A stretch of DNA of 26,756 bases from JAJYVT01 sp027339205. Its GTDB lineage: Bacteria; Actinomycetota; Acidimicrobiia; Acidimicrobiales; RAAP-2. Where the stretch lies: NCBI GenBank assembly GCA_027339205.1, contig DAHWOV010000076.1:1-26756 (forward strand). The letters are read 5' to 3'. Shown here one piece after another: positions 23,299 through 26,756 of this stretch (position 1 is the first letter of the stretch; every line of letters begins with the position of its first letter). The notes beneath the pieces were generated by a model. It made no database searches. It had not been told where the DNA came from and worked only from the letters and a program-made list of their open reading frames with translations. Position numbers and translations under genes: made by a program.

Positions 23299-23997
23299 TC
23301 AGCCCGCCTGAGGCCGCGCCGACAGCGCCCTCGCGCGGGCGAACACCGCGTCGAGCATCGGCTCGGTGAGCCTGCCCGTGAACGTGTTCTGCTGGCTGGG
23401 GTGGTAGGAGCAGACCAGCACCCTGCCGTCGGGCAGGTCGTGCTCGGCGAGATGCGCAAAACGCGGCCTCGGCGAGACCGCGCAGAGGGACGACACCGTG
23501 TCGCAGGCCATCTTCCCGAGGGCCACCACCACCCGCGTGCGCACGAGGAGGGAGAGCTCCTCTCGCAGGTACCCGAGGCACGCGGCTCGCTCGGCGGGCG
23601 TGGGCTTGTTGGCGGGCGGCGCGCAGCGGACCGACGCGGTGACCCACGCGCCGCGCAGGACGAGTCCGTCGCCGGCGTCGCGGCTCTCGGGCTGGCTGGC
23701 GAAGCCGGCTCGCCACATGGAGCGGTAGAGCCACTCGCCCGATCGGTCGCCGGTGAACATGCGCCCCGTGCGGTTCGCTCCGTGCGCCGCGGGGGCGAGC
23801 CCCACGACGACCACGGTCGCGCCGGGGTCGCCGAAGCCGGGCACCGGCCGGCGCCAGTACTGCTGCCCCCGTAAGGCCGCTCGTGCGGGTACCTGCTCAC
23901 GCCATGCGACGAGGCGCGGGCAGCGCCGGCAGGAGACGATCTCCGCCGAGAGCCCGGCCAAGCGATCGGACGTCACGGGCTCGGAGCATACGATCAT
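23299..23997 (-). CDS. udgB: Uracil-DNA glycosylase, family 5 (UdgB-like)
   Basis: A 232-residue base-excision repair enzyme that removes uracil and related deaminated bases from DNA. The family 5 hallmark is GLAPAAHGANRTGRMFTGD at about 66-84, which has the alanine-rich motif 1 rather than the Asp/Asn of family 1. A second active-site motif is SYHPSQQNTFTG. Four cysteines, C23 and C26 (CRRCPRL) with RCAPP and AACLGYL, fit the 4Fe-4S cluster of this family. The ATG at 23997 leaves only 5 bp to the divergent GTG of the next gene; a GTG at 23976 also gives a normal N-terminus. Family 5 is typical of actinobacteria and thermophiles, where GC-rich DNA makes cytosine deamination costly. Confidence 0.93.
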   Translation of the reverse strand: MIVCSEPVTSDRLAGLSAEIVSCRRCPRLVAWREQVPARAALRGQQYWRRPVPGFGDPGATVVVVGLAPAAHGANRTGRMFTGDRSGEWLYRSMWRAGFASQPESRDAGDGLVLRGAWVTASVRCAPPANKPTPAERAACLGYLREELSLLVRTRVVVALGKMACDTVSSLCAVSPRPRFAHLAEHDLPDGRVLVCSYHPSQQNTFTGRLTEPMLDAVFARARALSARPQAG

Positions 23998-24002
23998 CGT
24001 TC

Positions 24003-24632
24003 GTGCCCTCCGCCGAGCCGACGACGGTGCTGCTCGTCCGTCACGGCACGACCCCCACGACCGGCAGGCTCCTTCCTGGAAGAGCCCCCGGGCTGCACCT
24101 GTCCGCCACCGGGCGCGCGCAGGCCGAGCGCGTCGCGGCGGCGATCGCCGAACTGGACCCGCAGCCGGCCGCGGTCTACGCGTCGCCCCTCGAACGCGCG
24201 CGGGAGACGGCGGCGCCGATCGCCCGCGCGCTCGGCGTGCGCGTCCGCACCGAGCGTGGCCTGCTCGAGCTGGACATCGGCGACTGGACCGGCATGTCGC
24301 TCAAGCGCGCGGCGCGCCGGCGCGAGTGGGGCTCGGTGCAGCGCTGGCCCGCCGGGTTCTCGTTCCCCGGGGGCGAGTCCTTCACGGCGCTCGTCGCGCG
24401 CGCGACCGACGCGGTGGGACGCCTGGTCAGCGCGCACCCCGGCGAGACGATCGTGGCCGTCTCGCACGCGGATCCGATCCGGGCGCTGGTCGCGACGGCC
24501 GCCGGCGCGCCCCTCGACCTCTTCCAGCGGCTGGTGGTCTCGACGTGCTCGGTGTCCGCCGTGCGCTACACGCCCGAGGGGCCCCGCGTGCTCTGCGTGA
24601 ACGCCTCGGCCGAGGGTCTGGTGCGAGCGTGA
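24003..24632 (+). CDS. Histidine phosphatase-superfamily protein, MSMEG_4193-like phosphomutase
   Basis: A 209-residue protein from the GTG at 24003; a GTG at 24027 is possible but leaves almost nothing before the active site. The catalytic RHG motif is LLVRHGTT (H14), the second His is H155 in VAVSHADPIRAL, and YASPLERARETA and ELDIGDWTGMSL are typical. WPAGFSFPGGESF matches my recollection of the MSMEG_4193 family. Members are annotated as phosphomutases, but the true substrate is unknown. It opens a trio with a DUF3090 protein and a PI3/4-kinase-like protein that is conserved in actinobacteria, often beside mshC; no mshC lies in this window. Its stop overlaps the next start in GTGA, so translation is probably coupled. 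Confidence 0.9.
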   Translation: MPSAEPTTVLLVRHGTTPTTGRLLPGRAPGLHLSATGRAQAERVAAAIAELDPQPAAVYASPLERARETAAPIARALGVRVRTERGLLELDIGDWTGMSLKRAARRREWGSVQRWPAGFSFPGGESFTALVARATDAVGRLVSAHPGETIVAVSHADPIRALVATAAGAPLDLFQRLVVSTCSVSAVRYTPEGPRVLCVNASAEGLVRA

Positions 24633-25117
24633 GCGGCGAGATCGACCTCGACGCCCCGGACGTCTTCTCCGTCGGCACGAGCGGCCCCGTCGGGGAGCGC
24701 CTGTTCCTCCTGCACTTCTCCGAGGGACCGGTGCGCGCGACCGTGAAGGTGGAGAAGCAGCAGGTGGCGGTGCTCGCGACCTACCTCGGTCGGATCGTGC
24801 GGCAGCTCGGACGGCCCGGCCACCTCCCCGAGGACCTCGACTTCGACGTCGACGTGGACCCCGACTGGATCGTCGGCACGATCGGGGTCTCCTACGACGA
24901 GGACGCCGACCGGCTCGTCGTGATCGTGGAGGAGGCGGGGGACGGTGGCTCGGTCGCGCGGATCGCGATCACGAGGGAGCAGGCGGCCGCCTTCGCCATC
25001 CGCGCGACGGGGCTCGTGGAGGCGGGACGTCCGCCCTGCCCGCTGTGCGGCTACCCCCTCGATCCCTCGGGGCACGACTGCCCGCGCACGAACGGCCACC
25101 GCCCGCCGGCGACGTGA
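24629..25117 (+). CDS. DUF3090 family protein (SCO1662-like)
   Basis: A 162-residue protein of unknown function starting at a GTG that overlaps the upstream stop by four bases. The body has the family pattern: APDVFSVGTSGPVGERLFLLH, VKVEKQQVAVLATYLGRIV, DPDWIVGTIGVSYDEDADRLV, ITREQAAAFAIRATGLVEAGRPPCPLC. The C-terminus is a small zinc-ribbon-like motif with C137, C140, H149 and C151 (CPLCGYPLDPSGHDC). No enzymatic residues are evident; the ribbon suggests a structural or binding role. It is always considered with the neighbouring phosphomutase-like and kinase-like genes, and its own stop overlaps the kinase start in another GTGA. A shared complex or pathway is inferred from this tight coupling. 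Confidence 0.9.
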   Translation: MSGEIDLDAPDVFSVGTSGPVGERLFLLHFSEGPVRATVKVEKQQVAVLATYLGRIVRQLGRPGHLPEDLDFDVDVDPDWIVGTIGVSYDEDADRLVVIVEEAGDGGSVARIAITREQAAAFAIRATGLVEAGRPPCPLCGYPLDPSGHDCPRTNGHRPPAT

Positions 25118-25836
25118 CGCCCGCGGCGGCGGTGGACGTGCTGACCCGGGGCCGCATCGAGGTGCACGGCCGGATCGCGGGCAGCTCCAACGTCACGCTC
25201 CTCGTCACCTGCTCGACCGGGGAAGAAGAAGGGGAAGGAGGAGGAGAGGAGCTCCTCGCCGTCTACAAGCCGCTCGCGGGCGAGCGCGAATTGTGGGACT
25301 TCCCACCGGGGCTCCACCGACGCGAGGTGGCGGCGTGGCTGCTCTCGGAGTGGCTCGGCTGGGGGATCGTGCCCGAGACCGTGCTCCGGACGGACGCGCC
25401 GTTCGGCGAAGGGTCGCTCCAACGCGTGGTGGACGAAGACGGGGTCTCCCACTACTTCACCCTGCGAGACGACCCCCGGTGGCACCCCGCGCTCCGGCGC
25501 ATCGCGGCGTTCGACGTCCTCGCCAACAACGCGGACCGAAAGAGCGGTCACGTCCTGCGCGCCGGCGACCGGCTGTGGGCGATCGACCACGGCCTCACGT
25601 TCCACGCAGAGCCCAAGCTCCGGACCGTGATCTGGGACTTCGCCGGGGACAGCCTCGACGAAGAGGTCCTCTGTGCCGTCGGGAAGCTCGCCGGCACGCC
25701 ATTGCCCGCGGCCCTCGCCGAGCTCCTCGGCCCCGGCGAGGCGGCAGCGCTCGTACGCCGTGCCCGCTCGCTCCTGGCGGCCCGCTCGCTCCCCGCACCC
25801 GGACCCGGCCGCCCCTACCCCTGGCCGCTCGTCTGA
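25114..25836 (+). CDS. PI3/PI4-kinase-like protein, SCO1664 family
   Basis: A 240-residue kinase-fold protein. I chose the GTG at 25114 because it makes a GTGA overlap with the DUF3090 stop and begins the conserved part (VDVLTRGRIEVHGRIAGSSN); the frame is open 23 codons further upstream. The ATP-binding lysine is probably K52 in AVYKPLAGERELWDFP. REVAAWLLSEWLGWGIVPETVLR follows. The catalytic loop is DVLANNADRKSGH (134-146) and the metal-binding aspartate is D158 in AIDHGLTFH. These match the catalytic and metal motifs of the phosphatidylinositol 3/4-kinase superfamily at a distance. An acidic insert (GEEEGEGGGEE) lies before the lysine strand. The substrate, protein, lipid or small molecule, is unknown. 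Confidence 0.9.
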   Translation: MTPAAAVDVLTRGRIEVHGRIAGSSNVTLLVTCSTGEEEGEGGGEELLAVYKPLAGERELWDFPPGLHRREVAAWLLSEWLGWGIVPETVLRTDAPFGEGSLQRVVDEDGVSHYFTLRDDPRWHPALRRIAAFDVLANNADRKSGHVLRAGDRLWAIDHGLTFHAEPKLRTVIWDFAGDSLDEEVLCAVGKLAGTPLPAALAELLGPGEAAALVRRARSLLAARSLPAPGPGRPYPWPLV

Positions 25837-25859
25837 CCCCGCCACGACCCCCGGTCCGA

Positions 25860-25875
25860 CCCCCGTCGCAGGGGG
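25860..25875. terminator. Short GC hairpin between convergent genes
   Basis: CCCCC (25860-25864) and GGGGG (25871-25875) flank GTCGCA, 24 bp after the kinase-like stop and 11 bp before the etfA stop. It could end transcription from both sides. There is no U-tract. Confidence 0.35.
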
Positions 25876-25885
25876 CAGCCGCGCC

Positions 25886-26756
25886 TCAGCTGCGCTGCGC
25901 GAGCGCCTCGATCAACGCGGGGAGCACCTTGTGGACGTCGCCGACGATGCCGAGGTCCGCGACCGAGAAGATCGGGGCGTCGCGATCCTTGTTGACCGCG
26001 ACGATGTGCCTCGAGCCCTTCATCCCGACGAGATGCTGCGTGGCGCCCGAGATCCCGCATGCGACGTAGAGTGTCGGCTTCACGGTCTTGCCGGTCTGCC
26101 CCACCTGGTGCGAGTACGGCACCCAACCAGCGTCCACGATCGCCCGGCTCGCCCCCGCCGCCCCGTGCAGAAGCCTGGCGAGCTCCTCGACCATCGCGTA
26201 GTGCTCGGGCCCGCCGAGCCCGCGCCCGCCGGACACGACCACGGCCGCCTCGTCGAGCTTCGGGCCGCTCGCCGCCTCGGCGTGGCGCGCGACGATCCTG
26301 GCGGCGCCGGTCGCGCCGACCTCTCCGGGGGGCGCGGCCACGACCTCGGCGCTGCCTCCGCCCGCAGGCGCCGCGGCGAACGACTTGGCCCGGACCACGA
26401 AGATGCCCGGGGGGTCCCCGGTGAAGCGCGCGTGCAGGATCTGGGTGCCGCCGAAGATCGGGTGCTCGGTGACGAGCGTGCCGTCGCGGGAGGCGAGCCC
26501 GGTCACGTTGGTGAGGACCGGTCGGTCGAGGCGCGCCGAGAGGCGGCCGGCGACGTCCCGGCCGTCGTAGGAGGCGGGCACGAAGAGGGCGTCGGGCCGC
26601 TCGCCGGACGAGATCAGCCCCGAGATGGCGGCGGCGACCGGCGCACCGGGGAGCGCACCGGCGAGGTCGCCCACGTCGTAGACGCGCGACGCGCCGTACT
26701 CTGCGAGCGTGGCCGCGTGCGACGCGGTGTCGGGGCCCCAGGCGACGGCTTCGACG
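25886..26756 (-). CDS. etfA: Electron transfer flavoprotein alpha subunit (5' end outside window)
   Basis: The frame gives 289 residues and is open to the right edge; roughly 25-30 N-terminal residues are missing. The visible start is VEAVAWGPDTASHAATLAEYGASRVYD, the usual early part of EtfA/FixB. The FAD-binding C-domain is clear: SGGRGLGGPEHYAMVEELA, AGWVPYSHQVGQTGKTVKPT, LYVACGISGATQHLVGMKGS, and DAPIFSVADLGIVGD. With its beta subunit, ETF carries electrons from acyl-CoA and other dehydrogenases to the respiratory quinone pool. etfB would be expected just upstream, outside the window. It is convergent with the kinase-like gene, 49 bp apart. The GTG at 26674 is an internal codon, not the start. 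Confidence 0.95.
   Translation of the reverse strand, partial: VEAVAWGPDTASHAATLAEYGASRVYDVGDLAGALPGAPVAAAISGLISSGERPDALFVPASYDGRDVAGRLSARLDRPVLTNVTGLASRDGTLVTEHPIFGGTQILHARFTGDPPGIFVVRAKSFAAAPAGGGSAEVVAAPPGEVGATGAARIVARHAEAASGPKLDEAAVVVSGGRGLGGPEHYAMVEELARLLHGAAGASRAIVDAGWVPYSHQVGQTGKTVKPTLYVACGISGATQHLVGMKGSRHIVAVNKDRDAPIFSVADLGIVGDVHKVLPALIEALAQRS

Overview
The window is very GC-rich DNA with frequent GTG starts. It reads as chromosome of a high-GC Gram-positive bacterium (Actinomycetota). An acidimicrobial-type lineage is my best guess, because of the GYWLVAADGGVFTFGDA-type repeats in a secreted wall hydrolase and the actinobacterial trio phosphomutase / DUF3090 / PI-kinase-like protein. 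The lineage is inferred from gene content; no rRNA or other marker is present.

Layout. (1) Positions 1-7033, minus strand: one uninterrupted reading frame of at least 2,344 codons that runs off the left edge. It encodes a giant exported protein with a signal peptide, a long Ser/Thr stalk, a metzincin-like zinc protease motif, and then more than 1,700 residues of beta-strand repeats carrying a chitin-binding-like module. (2) 7473-9708, plus: a two-gene unit, an SDR alcohol dehydrogenase plus a class-3 aldehyde dehydrogenase, probably oxidising a lipophilic alcohol to the acid. (3) 9771-15502, minus: a secreted CHAP-type hydrolase, argS, a membrane-anchored L,D-transpeptidase and a GNAT acetyltransferase. 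With the giant protein this makes the left half rich in envelope functions. (4) 15674-18367, plus: aconitase acnA. (5) 18411-20362, minus: a DEAD-box RNA helicase overlapping a PIG-L deacetylase. (6) 20568-23230, plus: a PrxQ/Bcp peroxiredoxin, an FrhB-type F420-linked iron-sulfur flavoprotein and a cupin-GrpB fusion. (7) 23299-23997, minus: a family 5 uracil-DNA glycosylase, divergent from (8) 24003-25836, plus: the phosphomutase-like / DUF3090 / PI3,4-kinase-like trio, with two 4-bp GTGA overlaps. (9) 25886-26756, minus: etfA, cut at its 5' end by the right edge.

Two patterns cross gene boundaries. First, the three secreted or anchored envelope genes use the Thr codon ACA heavily, while neighbouring cytosolic genes hardly use it (none in the aldehyde dehydrogenase, one found in argS). 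Second, short tandem repeats of 14-20 bp sit at many gene ends: after the aldehyde dehydrogenase, at the GNAT 5' end, immediately after the argS stop, between the CHAP gene and argS, and in the helicase/peroxiredoxin promoter region. The best candidates for undescribed biology are the giant protease-adhesin and its codon signature, the kinase-containing trio with its nearly abutting glycosylase gene, and the cupin-GrpB fusion.
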